Shown piece by piece: positions 34,680 to 45,657 of a stretch of 64,000 nucleotides of DNA. The notes below the pieces were generated by a model, which saw only the letters and a list, made by a program, of their open reading frames with translations, made no database searches and was not told the DNA's origin. The translations under genes were made by a program, and so were the position numbers. The stretch's first letter is position 1. Every line of letters starts with the position of its first letter. This DNA is from Dermacentor variabilis (lineage: Eukaryota; Arthropoda; Arachnida; Ixodida; Ixodidae). The stretch spans positions 36,829,115 to 36,893,114 of the forward strand of contig NC_134573.1 of NCBI RefSeq assembly GCF_050947875.1, given 5' to 3'.

Positions 34680-35480
34680 CTACATGGACAGGACGTTAGT
34701 AAGACTTCTGTTCGTGCGTTCCGTAAGGTCATTTGTTTCTGGATGATACGGGGTTGAATGTCGAAAACTTGAAGCACATATACGAAGCATCTCTTCGACT
34801 ACGTCTGCAGTGAACTGCCGCCCACGATCGCTGATGATGACTCTGAAAGATGCATATCGGAGAATGCCAAAATGCAGCACAAAAATACACACTTCGGTTG
34901 CAGTAGTTGATGGTATTGCAGCTCTCGCAAAAAAGCGTGTCCAGTGATCGGCACACACGACAATCAAGCGATTCCCATCATATGACCATGGGGAAGAACC
35001 GAGAAGGTCGATCCCAACTTGCTCAAAGGGTGTGCTGAGGGGGGGGGGGAATGGATGGAGTCGACCAGGACGAGCACTTGTTGGAGACTTGTGAGGTTGA
35101 CACACACTGCAGCTGGACACATACTGGGCTGTCGTCTGGCGCATTTTCGGCCAGATCCCAAATGAGCAGATGTTGTATTGTCATGCAAAGTGCACAAGGC
35201 GAAGGCACGGAGACTCTCCGGGAGCACCAGAAGATATCGCGGGCCTGTAGCAGAATAGTTCTTTTTGTAAAGAACCCCATCACGAACTCAGAAACAAGTG
35301 GATGGTGCTGATTTCCTTGCAGAATGAGCAGTGGTTCAAAAGTTCCCTCTTTTTGTTGCTCAAGCTTGAACGTATTTACATAAGGAAATCCCGGCTCCTG
35401 TGATGCGATACAGCGGTAGAATTTGTCCGCATTGCAGTCCGTGATTGGATGCTGAGCGACTGTCGAATTCAGCTAGCCAG
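34680..35480 (-). mobile_element. Ty3/gypsy integrase fragment (element B)
   Basis: The minus frame at 34680-35144 covers the end of the zinc-binding domain (SCSVCQPHKSPTSARPGRLH) and most of the integrase core: VGIDLLGSSPW with the first Asp, VIISDRGRQFTADVVEE with the second, and the Glu region HPETNDLTERTNRSLTNVLS. All three acidic residues are present, unlike the other integrases here. Upstream, in other frames (35145-35300), GPRYLLVLPESLRAF-like and ALCTLHDNTTSAHLGSGR readings represent the start of the integrase. No LTR, RT or gag is attached. It is an isolated fragment. Confidence 0.82.
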
Positions 35481-35489
35481 CGACACGTA

Positions 35490-36480
35490 GTCTTGCTCGC
35501 TCACCTCTGTTCGACGCCCCCCGTACAGTTTGTTGAGGCGTAAACCCACTAGGCAGGTATGAGTGTCACAATATCCATAAAACATTGCTTGGTGGCCATA
35601 ACCTGCAGCCTCTTATACAGAAGCTACTCACAGCATCAATTCATCCAACCATATGAAGTGCCTTCAATTCACTGAATGTTTCCATGCAAGTGTGCGTCCC
35701 ATGCAAGAGGTACTGGTACACAGCGTACAAGCAATTTGTACGGTGACTCGGGGGCGGCTTCGAAAAGGCGAATGCTTTGTGTTGCCCTCATGTGCTGTCG
35801 CAAAAATTCGGGCGACATTCCCCGCAAAATCATCCACAGGGTTCAAGTACCCAGAGTCTTAGAGGGAAAAAATAGGGGAAGCAGTCCAGTGTCATCGACG
35901 AATAGCTGTGAGCATTTCAGTTCCTCATCAGATATCGAAAAACGTTATGCTTACCCATCAGCATGTATCACTAGTCACATGGTTTTCAGTTATTTAATGC
36001 TAAAGTGCTTAGCAGTAAAACATGCTGTATTCTTGTCGATGCCCTGTTGCATCACTTGAGACATAATGGAAAAGTTAGTGATGACTAGAATGCCAGCGTT
36101 AGGGCAGATTACAAAGAATCATGTATGCATGTTAAACTCTTTCCTTACCAGAACATAGGATATCAAGTGATCTTATTGACATATTATTTACACATTTCAT
36201 CAGAACAAGACATAACAATGTTCTCTCCTGTTTGCCATTTTCCTTGTTTTAGCATCGTTTTCTAACGCGACACAACAAAGTAATTGCTTACAACCATACT
36301 AACGGTACAGTCGCTCAAACTGAAGCAATATTTGCCCATCAAACTAGAATGTAAGGAGAAATTTTTGTATCGTATAGCATGTGGGGAGTACTTTTTGAAA
36401 CGAAATGATCCGATTAAAAATGTGCACATTGCTAACGGTCAGGAAAGAGTTGAGGAAATGCGTGGTGGTGATCTGTGCAC
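35490..36480. other. No recognisable gene
   Basis: Frames are short and unassigned. This is the 3' flank of the spliced THAP-like locus and may hold its 3' UTR or polyadenylation region. Confidence 0.3.
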
Positions 36481-36484
36481 TGCA

Positions 36485-36664
36485 TCAGAACATGAGCAAC
36501 CGTGCTTTGCGTGCAGCTGCAAGGTCTCCCTTGGGCACTCTTTGCTCATCCCGAGATGAGAATGCAACTGGAACACTTGCCTCCACTTGCGCAAGTGCTT
36601 TTGAGAATGTTTTGTACTGTGCGCACAGCTCGGCCACTTTCTTGTGCAGGTTTTGCACGTAGTA
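36485..36664 (-). pseudogene. THAP-like locus, last coding exon
   Basis: The frame reads YYVQNLHKKVAELCAQYKTF then SKALAQVEASVPVAFSSRDE with PKGDLAAARKARL, and ends in TGA. It is 60 codons with no break. This matches the C-terminal pattern of the family (short helical block, then a Pro/Lys segment). Directly upstream is TTTTTTTCG where TTTTTTTCAG would make a perfect acceptor, so the splice site appears to have lost one A. Confidence 0.5.
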
Positions 36665-37445
36665 CGAAAAAAAGAGAATATCAATAAATTATTGCATTTC
36701 TTCGTTTTCATTCCTGCACACACCTACAGAGGGGGATGTCTTATGGCATAAACAAACACTCCATATGCGTAGTATGAGCTGTAGTGCATAATATTAGTCA
36801 ACAAGTCCAAAATGCCCAAAACAAGGTGAGGCACCTCAATAGACAAATGTACTGGCTGCAAGTGTTGGTTCAATGTGCCTCATCTGAAATAAACACAATC
36901 GCGGCTGGCTTCTCATCCATATAGCGCATGGCCCCGTTGCAATTTAACTTTCTTTATGTGTGATACCGTTTGGCTGCTTGTGCACAGGTTCCTAGTTTAA
37001 AAATAACCTAGGCGTCACCTGTTTCTTTTGTGCTTTAGACTCTGGCGTACTTTGCTTGGTACAACTTTGCTGTGGCAGCGAAGTTGCACATTGACACCTC
37101 TTTCAAAAGTCAGCTACCTGAGTGCCCATGTCCTGTATCGCTTAGTGTCTGTCATTGCACCCTTTCAGTGAGGCATCTCTATGACGTATAGCTTCTGGCA
37201 GTACGTGGCAATCGTGAACAAAATTCCACTGATCTGACGAAATGTCTTTATTGGACAGACTGTTATGAAGGTTCAGGAAATGTATGTGAAAAAGAGCTGT
37301 CGCAAGAGATGCAAGTGACGCAATTGTAAGAGATGTTTGATACTTTGGTAGACAGAACAGGAGAACTAAAACAATACCTTTTTTTACAAACATTGCTGCA
37401 TAAGATATTGCAAGGACAGGCAAAGCATAGCACAGCAAGTACTTT

Positions 37446-37604
37446 AATGTTGACTTGCCGAATGTGTGAGCGGTCTGCAGTGCACATGCTGTCGAGGTAC
37501 TTTGCCTGACCTTGAGAACTTTATGTGTTACTGTACTGCGCCATCACAGCTCCTTGCTTGCTCTCGATGGGAGTTCTCGTTGAAGTGAAGCACAGCAATC
37601 AGTG
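37446..37604 (-). pseudogene. THAP-like locus, penultimate exon (approximate)
   Basis: LIAVLHFNENSHREQARS follows the previous exon in the family's normal order; the FNEN block is what makes me assign it. TAA at 37528-37530 interrupts the frame. Neither border shows a clear splice site, so the limits are approximate. Confidence 0.4.
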
Positions 37605-37681
37605 TACGAGAAAACAATTTGTCTCAGCATTAATTATCCACTCCAGTTTCATTGCTACAACATTAGCCTATGCAGACTCAC

Positions 37682-37857
37682 TAGGCCTTCGTACGTGAAT
37701 GCAGTGTACTTTGGGGCAAAACCATTTAGAATGTTGTGGAAAGACTCCAGGCTGTGAACAGGCTCCAGGCTCTGAACAGATGGTGACAGCTGGCGGATGT
37801 CCTTCAGCAAGAGTAGTGCTGCCACAATGCACTCAGTTTGTTTGTAGGCTGGAGAGT
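37682..37857 (-). pseudogene. THAP-like locus, exon with LESFH block
   Basis: A strong acceptor (CCCTTTCTTGTCAG, 37858 upward) and donor (CTA|GTGAGT, 37676-37681) bound a 176-bp exon. The frame reads TECIVAALLLLKDIRQLSPS, VHSLESFHNILNGFAPKYTA and FTYEGL without a stop. The Glu of LESFH could be the last acidic residue of a DDE-type site; that is inference. The exon begins 128 bp from the truncated edge of gypsy element C, which sits in the upstream intron. Confidence 0.65.
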
Positions 37858-38082
37858 CTGACAAGAAAGGGAATTGTAAATACAGTCGTTACAAATTTGG
37901 TGCACTTTATCTTGTGGGTATTTGGTTATTTATGCCTACCAGCAATGACCCATTGCATGCGTCGGGATTTTCCGTGAAGACAGGGGGGGTACAGGCCACC
38001 ATGTCCCTAATGTCAATCAGGCAATCGCTGCGAAGTATTTAGCGAAGCGTCAGAAGTAGGAGCAGAGTCCAGCAAAACTTAA

Positions 38083-38880
38083 TCAAATCAAATCAAATCA
38101 AGTTTATTCATTACAAACAAAGAAACGGTTACATTTTTGTTTTACAGACGAGGGTCCCAAAGTCGAAGACTGTAACCGGGAGCCTCGCTGGGTAATTATA
38201 AGAAAAAAAAATACATAGGTGGGAGGACAGAAATAAAATTTATAGAATGTACTCTAAGAGAAAGAAAGAGCTCTAGTGCAACAACAGAAAAGTGATTATG
38301 ATTACAATGTACAGTAATACTAACAAAAAATAAAGATAATATCGGCGTATAACAGAAACTTTAAATTATGTAAAGAAGGAACAGAACGAAATAGAGAAAA
38401 ATATAATCGCCAGGCCGAAATCAACATGAAGTAAAAATATAGATGTGCTAAAATATACATATACAAAATTTCAACAGACATAAAAAGCATCAGAATACAT
38501 AAAAAAAGCATTTATGAACAAAGCGACTAAAGGCAACAGCAAGCATGTGAACAGCAAAACATAGGAGAAATAGTGATAATAAATAAAACATTTGGAACAA
38601 TAATTGCGTCACTGCGTCAAAAGGAACTCTTCTGGGATTTTTCGAAGGCATTGAATGGTGTCAGTGTTTTTAGGTTTGATGGTAAGCGATTCCATAAAGA
38701 TATGCCAGCGAACGATGATGTTAGTTTACCATAGTTGGTACGGACACGAGGCAGTAAAAAATTTCTGTTAAAGGCAAACCTAGATCTATTGTAGTTATGT
38801 AAATCATTTAGGTCAACGAATTCGTAAAGCAATTGGTTGACTTCGGACGTCTTTGACAGACTGAGGTAAAGGAGAAGATG
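38083..38880 (-). mobile_element. CR1-like LINE 3' end nested in element C
   Basis: On the minus strand the frame after the gypsy junction gives LLYEFVDLNDLHNYNRSRFA, LPRVRTNYGKLTSSFAGISL and WNRLPSNLKTLTPFNAFEK, the typical C-terminus of a CR1/L2-like reverse transcriptase. A 3' UTR follows, then the terminal repeat TTGATTTGATTTGATTTGAT (38082-38101 region), a normal tail for this clade. Only the last part of ORF2 is present. Its position within gypsy RT shows that it inserted after element C. Confidence 0.78.
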
Positions 38881-39727
38881 AACAGCACAAATTTTCTTCG
38901 GGTCTGATTGAATAAGGCACGCGTCGGCGAGGTCTCCAAGCACTGTAATCTGCCGACGACTGAAGTGACACTTCGAGGAATTTAGTTGGAGCCCAGCCTC
39001 ACGGAAGACTTGAAGAACAGCTGATAAGTGCTCAAGGTGTGTCTCAACTGCAGGCGATAATACGAGAACGTCGTCTAGGTAGCAGAGGCATGTTCACCAT
39101 TTCAACTCTTGAAGTAAAGAGTCCACCATATGTTCAAACGTTGCTGCGGCGTTGCATAGACCGAATGACATAACTTTGAATTGATATGGACCATCAGGAG
39201 TGACGAACGCGTTCTTGGACTTTTTCATCCGCAGAATTCTGCCAATAACCAGTGCGCAGGTATATTGACGAAATTTAGTTAGCACCATGGAGACAATCGC
39301 GGGTTTCGTCAATGCGAGGCAAGGGCTAGACATCTTTCTTGGTAATGTGGTTTAGATGACGATAATCTACGCAGAAACGCCATGTGCCTTCTTTCTTTTT
39401 AACAAGCACCGTGGGTGACGCCCAAGGGCTCGACGAAGGTTCAACAATGCCTTTCGCAAGCATCTTGTTCACTTCATCTTGAATAACCTTACGCTCTGAA
39501 GCAGAAACTGGATATGACCGGCGATGAATGGGGTTGGCCTCACCAGTATTTATGTGAGGCTCAAAAATTGAAGTCTGGCCCAATTGTCGATTTCTGAGGT
39601 CGAATATGTCGTGGTAGGAAACCAAAAGGCGACACAGAGCTGCTGCTTGTTCAGAGAAGAGGTCCGTATAAAGTATATAACAGCTGTGTCTTACCAGGAC
39701 GAAGTGTTGCCTAAGGGCAAATAGCAT
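38881..39727 (-). pseudogene. Element C reverse transcriptase (5' and central part)
   Basis: At 39326-39727 the frame reads RRSYPVSASERKVIQDEVNK, SSSPWASPTVLVKKKEGTWR and FCVDYRHLNHITKKDV. After a shift, KNAFVTPDGPYQFKVMSFGL and CNAAATFEHMVDSLL follow at 39094-39333. Past a TGA at about 39092 the catalytic CYLDDVLVLS is intact, then SSKCHFSRRQITVLGDLADA leads to the LINE junction. Its catalytic residues are all present, so the lesions are frame breaks. Confidence 0.85.
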
Positions 39728-39783
39728 CTTGTGGACATGGTGAAGAATCTGAGCAGACGTCTACGGCAAATGTCCTGACGTGG

Positions 39784-40730
39784 TCATCTCCGATAGCACG
39801 GAGCGTTGCAACCGATATGCCTTTGGGAACAACTTCCTTTGTCAAAATTAACGACAGGGAGCCATGTCCGGTTATCGGCGACAGTAAGGACGGAGTCGGG
39901 CACAGTGACATTGCGCAACAAAAGGACACCAGGATAAGGTGTGGCGACGTAATCACCCTCAGGCACAGGAAAATATGACAGCAAATCGGCGAAAGTCAAG
40001 GCTTTAGGTGGCAGGCGGATGAAGGCGGTCGTACTAAAATTGTTCGGCAGTTCGGCACGAATATACGCGAGTAGAGGAAGTTCGAGGCTAAGGATACCGA
40101 CAGAATAGTCGATCAAAGCTGAATGCGCGCTAAGAAATTCGAGCCCGAGGATTATGTCATGGGGAGAATTTGTCAGCACCGTAAAAAAACAGGAACGTGG
40201 CGGCCGGCGATACTTATACGGGAAGTATGCATTCCAGTGACGTCAACCATGCTACCATTGGCCACGCGTACGGCTCGAGTAGTAGGAGGCGTGAGAACTT
40301 TCTTCAATGGACGACGGAGGTTACTACTCATTATGGACACCTGGGCTTCTGTATCTATCAACGCCGTCAAAGGGACACCGTCGACGGGAACATCAAGTAA
40401 GTTCTGGTTCGTTGGGAGCGTCAATTGAGGATTTCGACACGACGAAGATAATGCAGCACTACCTCCAGGAGCTCCATGGTCTAGTTTTTCGTCCGGGATG
40501 GTCCAAATTGGTCTGCGACGACTGGCGGCGTGGCTGGGCCGACGGGCGCCGACGGCTCTGAGGTGACGGCGAGAGAGCAGGACGACTGACATCGGCGGAT
40601 ACGTCAAAGGTAGGAGGCATGCGGCGAGGCGAGTAATGGCGCGGGTCGGCATATGGGCGAGGAGACGGGGAAGAGGAGCTGGAATACGGCGACGTTCAGG
40701 AAGTGCGGCAGGGGCGAGCGACGTGGCCAA
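39784..40730 (-). pseudogene. Element C protease region
   Basis: The frame at 40173-40730 reaches the aspartic protease: TALIDTEAQVSIMSSNLRRP. The active-site DTG is DTE here, so the Gly next to the catalytic Asp has changed and activity is doubtful. Downstream, in the neighbouring frame (39784-40179), HDIILGLEFLSAHSALIDYS is the ILG motif and C-terminal half of the protease, followed by a linker to RT. Confidence 0.7.
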
Positions 40731-41192
40731 TGCGGAGGAAACGGTAGCAAATGGACTTGTCGTCTGGAGTTCTCCACTCGGTAGGGGGGCTCTATCTGGG
40801 AGGGGAATACAGTGCTCCGTGAGGCGAAGCAGTCGGCACCGGTCGGGCGTCAGGTCTGGAGACGTAGCAGGTCGCAGGAAAACCTAGGTTAGCCAATTCT
40901 TGCCGTATAACTGCGTGAATGAGCTAGATCGCTGGGGCTGGTTGGTCAATGGTGGGTTCAAGTGGGCGTGAATGGAACGGCGCTGGGGTTGTAACCTCGA
41001 GTTCACGGCGAACAATACGTGTGACGTGTTCATTTAAGGGTGGTGAAGCGGTAAGGTCAACGCAAGACTACGTCGCAGCCGTGTTGAGGAGCCGGGAGAA
41101 CTGTGGAATGACGTGGCTGCTTTTGGCGAGCTCAATGCGGTGGCATTTCTTGACAATGGCGTTGATGATGGACACATTGTGGAAGACCTAGT

Positions 41193-41732
41193 TTAAGGCG
41201 TCGTCCGTATATATACGGACGACGCCATGATATACTTTGTATATCTTGGCCATTTTCTTGTCGACTTTCTTGGAAAGAGCGAGCGCGTCTTGTTTGTACG
41301 AGACATACGAGTCAGTAGAAGACTGAACTCGGCTAGCAATCTCTTTTCTAGCAGCCAGCTGACGGCCGGTGGTATTTCCGAAGAGGTCGACGGTCTTCTC
41401 TTTGAAAGCATCCCAGCTAGAGCGCTCGTCTTCCTGTGTCCGGAACCAGACACAGGAGTTCCGCCCAAGTAGAATAGGACATTGGCTAGCATAATTGTAG
41501 GGTCCCAGTGGTTGTTTTGGCTAACACGCTCATATAGGTTGAGCCAGTCCTCAACGTCGCCATTGCCTTGGCCGGAAAATGTGCCAGGATCTTGGGGATT
41601 GGCAATGGTAACGTGCGTTGTTGTCGGGGTCGCAGGACTAGAAGAAGACAAGGTGCCCTCAGCGGGAGCCATGGTGGAAAGCAGGATGGTGCGGCCGCTG
41701 CGGAGCTCCATGCCGAGGACAGGAAACGGCAC
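41193..41732 (-). pseudogene. Element C gag N-terminal region
   Basis: The frame begins MPFPVLGMELRSGRTILLST near the LTR and contains PGTFSGQGNGDVEDWLNLYE with RVSQNNHWDPTIMLANVLFY, the same capsid block as DEDVEEWLIHYNQVSAANKW in element A. The two elements therefore belong to one lineage. The frame then drifts into a basic, probably shifted stretch and stops near the palindrome at 41197. The zinc knuckle is not readable. Confidence 0.75.
41197..41226. repeat. Perfect 30-bp palindrome
   Basis: The 15-bp half-site GGCGTCGTCCGTATA is followed directly by its exact reverse complement with no spacer. It lies inside the broken gag of element C, immediately beside the stop of the gag frame. Confidence 0.9.
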
Positions 41733-41744
41733 CCTACACCAAAA

Positions 41745-41891
41745 TGTTACGCGAACAAAGGATTAAGACTGGAGAGTATTTATAAAGTATATTTACAAAA
41801 GGTAACTGCAGTGCTTTCCAGTTCAGCCGACAGCTCGAGAGCCAGAGAGTGTTTGTTGTCTTCATCGGGGCGCCCACGTGATTCTGTCACA
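41745..41891 (-). repeat. 5' LTR of element C (147 bp, single copy)
   Basis: On the minus strand it runs from TGTGACAGAATCACG to GCGTAACA, then the leader TTTTGGTGTAGGGTGCC. The length is almost the same as the LTRs of A and E, with TG..CA ends and a TTTATAAATA box. There is no second LTR in the window to confirm the edges. Confidence 0.6.
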
Positions 41892-41894
41892 AGA

Positions 41895-42445
41895 AACACG
41901 CAATATGGATGTATCAATATGAACAGAGGCGCCATGACGGCAGGGAATAACGTGCCGTGATAAAAGCCATACTACTTCATTAAAATCTCAAATCAACTTC
42001 CCGCAGGAGCTGAACGAACAATGCGCACGCAACAGGAATGTAGTAGTACTTGTTTTGGACTAGTTCAGTTTCAGGAAATTTTACCAGTGTAAAGAACAAC
42101 ACAGACAGATGGGTCAAGTACTGAATAAGAAGTATGGCTTGTTACAAAGCAGAACTGTTCCTCCTCATCTAAAACGCTATTCTGGTAAAATGTGATATGC
42201 TAAGGAATGTATCCTTTATACTGAATTTTTTTAGTCACCAGGGTTAGCCACGACAATCAGCGGATGATGAGTGCATGACGACACTCATGAGACATCGACA
42301 ATGGACTGGTGAATGATGATGCCGAGGGAATGATTCTGATTCTATGATGATTGTACGAACCTCCTTGTCTTAGCATACGTGTCCACTGAATAATCCATTA
42401 TACGATTGCATGCCCGTTCAGTCAGTGGACCAGGTTACACACAGG
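41895..42445. other. Intronic DNA of the THAP-like locus
   Basis: No coding similarity was found between the exon at 42450-42665 and the LTR at 41891. The family normally has a further segment between its HRFDVW and KDIRQLSP blocks; I cannot find it here, so it may be deleted. Confidence 0.35.
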
Positions 42446-42449
42446 CCAT

Positions 42450-42665
42450 CTATTCAAGGGTGAACAACATGACTTTCTTCGTACTCTTTGCCCACACATC
42501 GAAGCGGTGATTGATATGTGGAAATTTCAGCCGCATGTTCTTCTCAATTACCGAGTGGCGGTCGGTATTCAATGAGGTGACCGTCATGCCTTGCTCACAA
42601 AGAAATTTGAGATCTCTTACGAGGCCCTCTTTTTCCATCTGGGCACTTCCCTGCACTTGTTCCCT
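42450..42665 (-). pseudogene. THAP-like locus, exon with TDRH and HRFDVW blocks
   Basis: After the acceptor TTCCTGCTTTGCAG the frame reads EQVQGSAQMEKEGLVRDLKF, CEQGMTVTSLNTDRHSVIEK and FPHINHRFDVWAKSTKKV before stopping in TAG. The Asp of TDRH is a candidate catalytic residue by analogy with DDE transposases. A second possible acceptor is CCCAG before ATGGAAAAAGAGG. In this family FDVW is normally followed by His; the residue is missing here. Confidence 0.62.
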
Positions 42666-42871
42666 CTGCAAAGCAGGAATCCACAGAGAGCACCGCTGGT
42701 AGCGATATACAGCTTGAAAAATTTACCGGCAGCAATAATCTGTTTAGACATCTCAAAAGAAGGATCACCTCTTTACTGAGATGAGCCACTGAATGGCTCC
42801 GATTGCATGGCAACGTTGCATGCCACCTTCTATTTGACCGGGGTAAATATTGGTTGCATAAGAAGACCTAC

Positions 42872-43030
42872 CATGAATGCATCCGAACTGCTTCTTGCTT
42901 GACTTGCCTTCTTCCCTTGAACTTGCTCTGTGTGTACGATTTTTCTCTTTTCAGGGCACAGGAAGGAGTATGAGAGGAACTTGGCGTTGTGGCCAGAGGA
43001 ATCACATCGCCCGTCCACAAAAGCTGCAGG
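42872..43030 (-). pseudogene. THAP-like locus, exon with DGRCDS block
   Basis: The 159-bp piece reads PAAFVDGRCDSSGHNAKFLS, YSFLCPEKRKIVHTEQVQ and ends DAFM before the donor GTAGGT. The acceptor (GATACCAG) is legal but lacks a pyrimidine tract. Both borders are phase 0, matching the phase-0 end of the 49.3-kb exon and the phase-0 start of the 42.6-kb exon. The Asp of DGRCD is the best candidate for the first catalytic acid. Confidence 0.62.
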
Positions 43031-43039
43031 CTGGTATCG

Positions 43040-44729
43040 CTGAGCTCTTTTAGAAATGTTTTTTTTTTGATGCTCATCCCTGATCTGTAAGGAATTCACG
43101 AGTAGAGTTGAAGCGCAATAGCGGCACAGTGGACACAGAGCTTTGGCAAAGTAATTCACCCTGTTAATGAGCGTGGGAAGGTTAAGCCTTCGCGGAAGAA
43201 CGAATACAATGGAAGCAACACACAATACGCCACGAGTGAACACTTGTATGTTCCTTCCACTTCTCCTTGTTTTTTCATGCAGTTTCCCCTTCCATCAAGT
43301 ATCAAACAATTAAGTAGCGAGAACGTCCTAATTAGTATGCTTCACGCTGATTCAACATGTGTCTTGGGACGAGGGCATAAATAGATGTTTGAAAGAATGA
43401 AAAATTGGGCAAGTTCGTTGCATTCATGGTAATGGGCAGGTCGAAAGACGAAGGCAAAGGACCGAACAGAATGAGCGCTGAACTTCAACTGCATTTTATT
43501 CGCAGAAATTGCTTGGTTTCCTACAAAAGAAAATGCATGAACATGACAGGGCGGTAACGCCAGTAGAAAGAGAAACGAACCTTGAGGATAACACAGACTT
43601 TTAAATGTAACAAAAATTATCAGGTACATTAGAAGGTGACACACTAGTTCAAACCCATTGGTTACCAAAAGCTATGCAAGGTTACTTGCTCTCTAAACGT
43701 GATACTGATGTCTGGCTGATGCACGCAATCCTTGTTATGTATGTGTTATGCCTCTACCAGTGCGCATGCCACTTTTTAGTGATTCTGATGTAATTTTGCA
43801 GCACAGAAATCATAGGGTCCACAAGCCGGCAGAGGCTTACAAGATAAATAAAGCGTAATCACGTGTGTCAGCAAGACATGAACGTCAGTTTTCCAATCCA
43901 AAGTAACCTTGTTGCACAAGGGCTGGCCCGGCGCATAATTTTTGACAATGTGATTTCCAACTAGTCTCACAATTTGATGAACCTGGTGCCCATACACATA
44001 ACTTATTTGTATTTTCAAATCTTTGTTGTCCTTGCAGTTTGTTTCTTTGTTTGTTCATCTTTTGCAATAGCTGGGTTGGACTACTTTTTCTTTGTATTCC
44101 AACAGGTTTTCTCTGTGAATTAAATGTAGTTAGTTCAGGGCTCGTTCCGCACAGTTCATTGTCCTCCTTGTTTGCGCTGCACATTACCATAAGTCGACAA
44201 GCAGGAAAGGTCAGACACTGACGTTACATTGAAACGAGACAGTGCAGATGCATTGTGCACTGGGAACAAAAGAATAATGAAGGAGTGCAGCACACAATAA
44301 ATAATCGCCATTGAAAACATGACATGGTATTACCAGCACAGCATGCCCATGATCGTCAAAGAGAGCATTCATTTTTACAGTAATAGAGATAGGCGGATTG
44401 CTAATTCACAGTGTGCCTTCCCACACTATCTGGCTTTCTTCAGACAAGGGTTGCACCCCATAGACATGACAGTCATTTGCTAAAAAGCCTAGTTTATCAT
44501 TGTTTGCATTGTTATTGTGGTCATTTTTATTCTCCTCATTTAAACATAATACTCATAACATGCTCATTTAAACATATTACATCTGCTACCTGGCAACGCA
44601 TTTACGTTTTCTTGTATGTTGCTATGGCAAGATAGTGTTTATGTGGGATGGAGGGTAAGTACTTGCACTCCTACATGCTGTACTATATTGTTTTAAGGCA
44701 GGAAACAGGATGCATGTAGGGTAATAATA
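43040..44729. other. Intronic DNA of the THAP-like locus, no further gene
   Basis: AT-rich, with short frames on both strands and no recognised domain. It separates the 42.9-kb exon from the SINE. Confidence 0.35.
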
Positions 44730-44740
44730 ATACCGTGTCA

Positions 44741-44980
44741 CCCGCCGTGGTTGCTCAGTGGCTATGGTGTTGGGCTGTTGTGCACGAGGTCGCGGGATCG
44801 AATCCCGGCCACGGCGGCTGCATTTCGATGGGGGCGAAATGTGAAAACACCCGTGTACTTAGATTTAGGCGCACGTTAAAGAACCCCAGGTGGTCGAAAT
44901 TTCCGGAGTCCTCCAATACTGCGTCCCTCATAATCAGAAAGTGGTTTTGGCACGAAAAACCCCTTAATTCAATTTTTTTC
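44741..44980 (+). mobile_element. tRNA-derived SINE, best-preserved copy
   Basis: The head CCGCCGTGGTTGCTCAGTGG contains an A-box-like segment, and CGGGATCGAATCCCGGCCAC is a clear B box/T-arm. The body includes CATTTCGATGGGGGCGAAAT, CACGTTAAAGAACCCCAGGT and GTCGAAATTTCCGGAGTCCT, ending in T-rich DNA. ATACCGTGTCA (44730-44740) and ATACCTTGTCA (44981-44991) flank it as an 11-bp target duplication with one mismatch. RNA polymerase III would transcribe such an element, and a LINE would mobilise it. Confidence 0.9.
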
Positions 44981-44991
44981 ATACCTTGTCA

Positions 44992-45655
44992 TACTTCCAA
45001 GTTACCCTTTCCTCGTAACAGTCAGAAACATACGCCTGTCATATTTTCGTTGGTGTTCTATCTATGATGCACTTCCTCAATTCTTAGTTTCTAGCATACA
45101 GCATGTATATGTGTAGTATACGCATAATACAGAGACCCATCAGAAAGGCAGTGCCTGTCCTCGCCTACTCGTTGATTTCTGTTCTTGCCTCAAGTCACGC
45201 AGTTAAATTTTGAATTATGCAGGATAAACGCGCTGAATTTTTGACGTTACTAAGTTACATTTTTCGGTCATGCTCATCTGAGCCACCAATGCGGTACATT
45301 ATCTGACCCATTACTACCAAGACGTGTTTTCACCAAATAACCTTATGATAAAAACATATCCTATGAATCAAGGAAATTATTTCCTGGAGCAACCAGCACT
45401 TACAATTTCTTTAGTTGTATACCTGGTAGCAAAAAAAAAGAAACAAATTGATGTTGGTTCCCTTGGCGTGGTATGTCCAAGTATGTAATGCCATCGATTT
45501 AGTGGTTTTAAATAAAATGAGTAAGACAATCCAACTAAATGTCCTTTCATTACTCATGCAATGAGCTGCACAACATCATAATAATGTGTGTTCACAGCGT
45601 GAAAATAAGCTCAGAACTAATACTCAGGTTTGAAATAAAGGGCTTTTTGCAGCAT
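44992..45655. other. No recognisable gene
   Basis: AT-rich DNA between the SINE and the tail of the RNase H LINE, still within the intron of the THAP-like locus. Confidence 0.35.
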
Positions 45656-45657
45656 AT

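Larger units (their letters stand above)
37985..41891 (-). mobile_element. Ty3/gypsy retrotransposon with nested LINE (element C)
   Basis: On the minus strand the 5' LTR (41745-41891) is followed by gag (41193-41732), protease region (39784-40730) and RT (38881-39727 and 37985-38082). A CR1-like LINE (38083-38880) splits the RT: the frame reads up to DPKKICAV at 38881 and resumes as SFAGLCSYF at about 38081, so roughly 13 codons are lost at the junction. There is no RNase H, integrase or 3' LTR, so the 3' part is truncated near 37985. The frames carry stops and shifts. It lies in an intron of the THAP-like locus, between its exons at 37857 and 42450. Confidence 0.85.

Noticed and set aside
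40123..41960. Several long plus-strand frames
   Set aside because: They lie antisense to the minus-strand gag and protease of element C and have no motif of their own.
44755..44982. 75-residue minus frame over the SINE
   Set aside because: It is the reverse complement of the SINE body and repeats wherever the SINE does.
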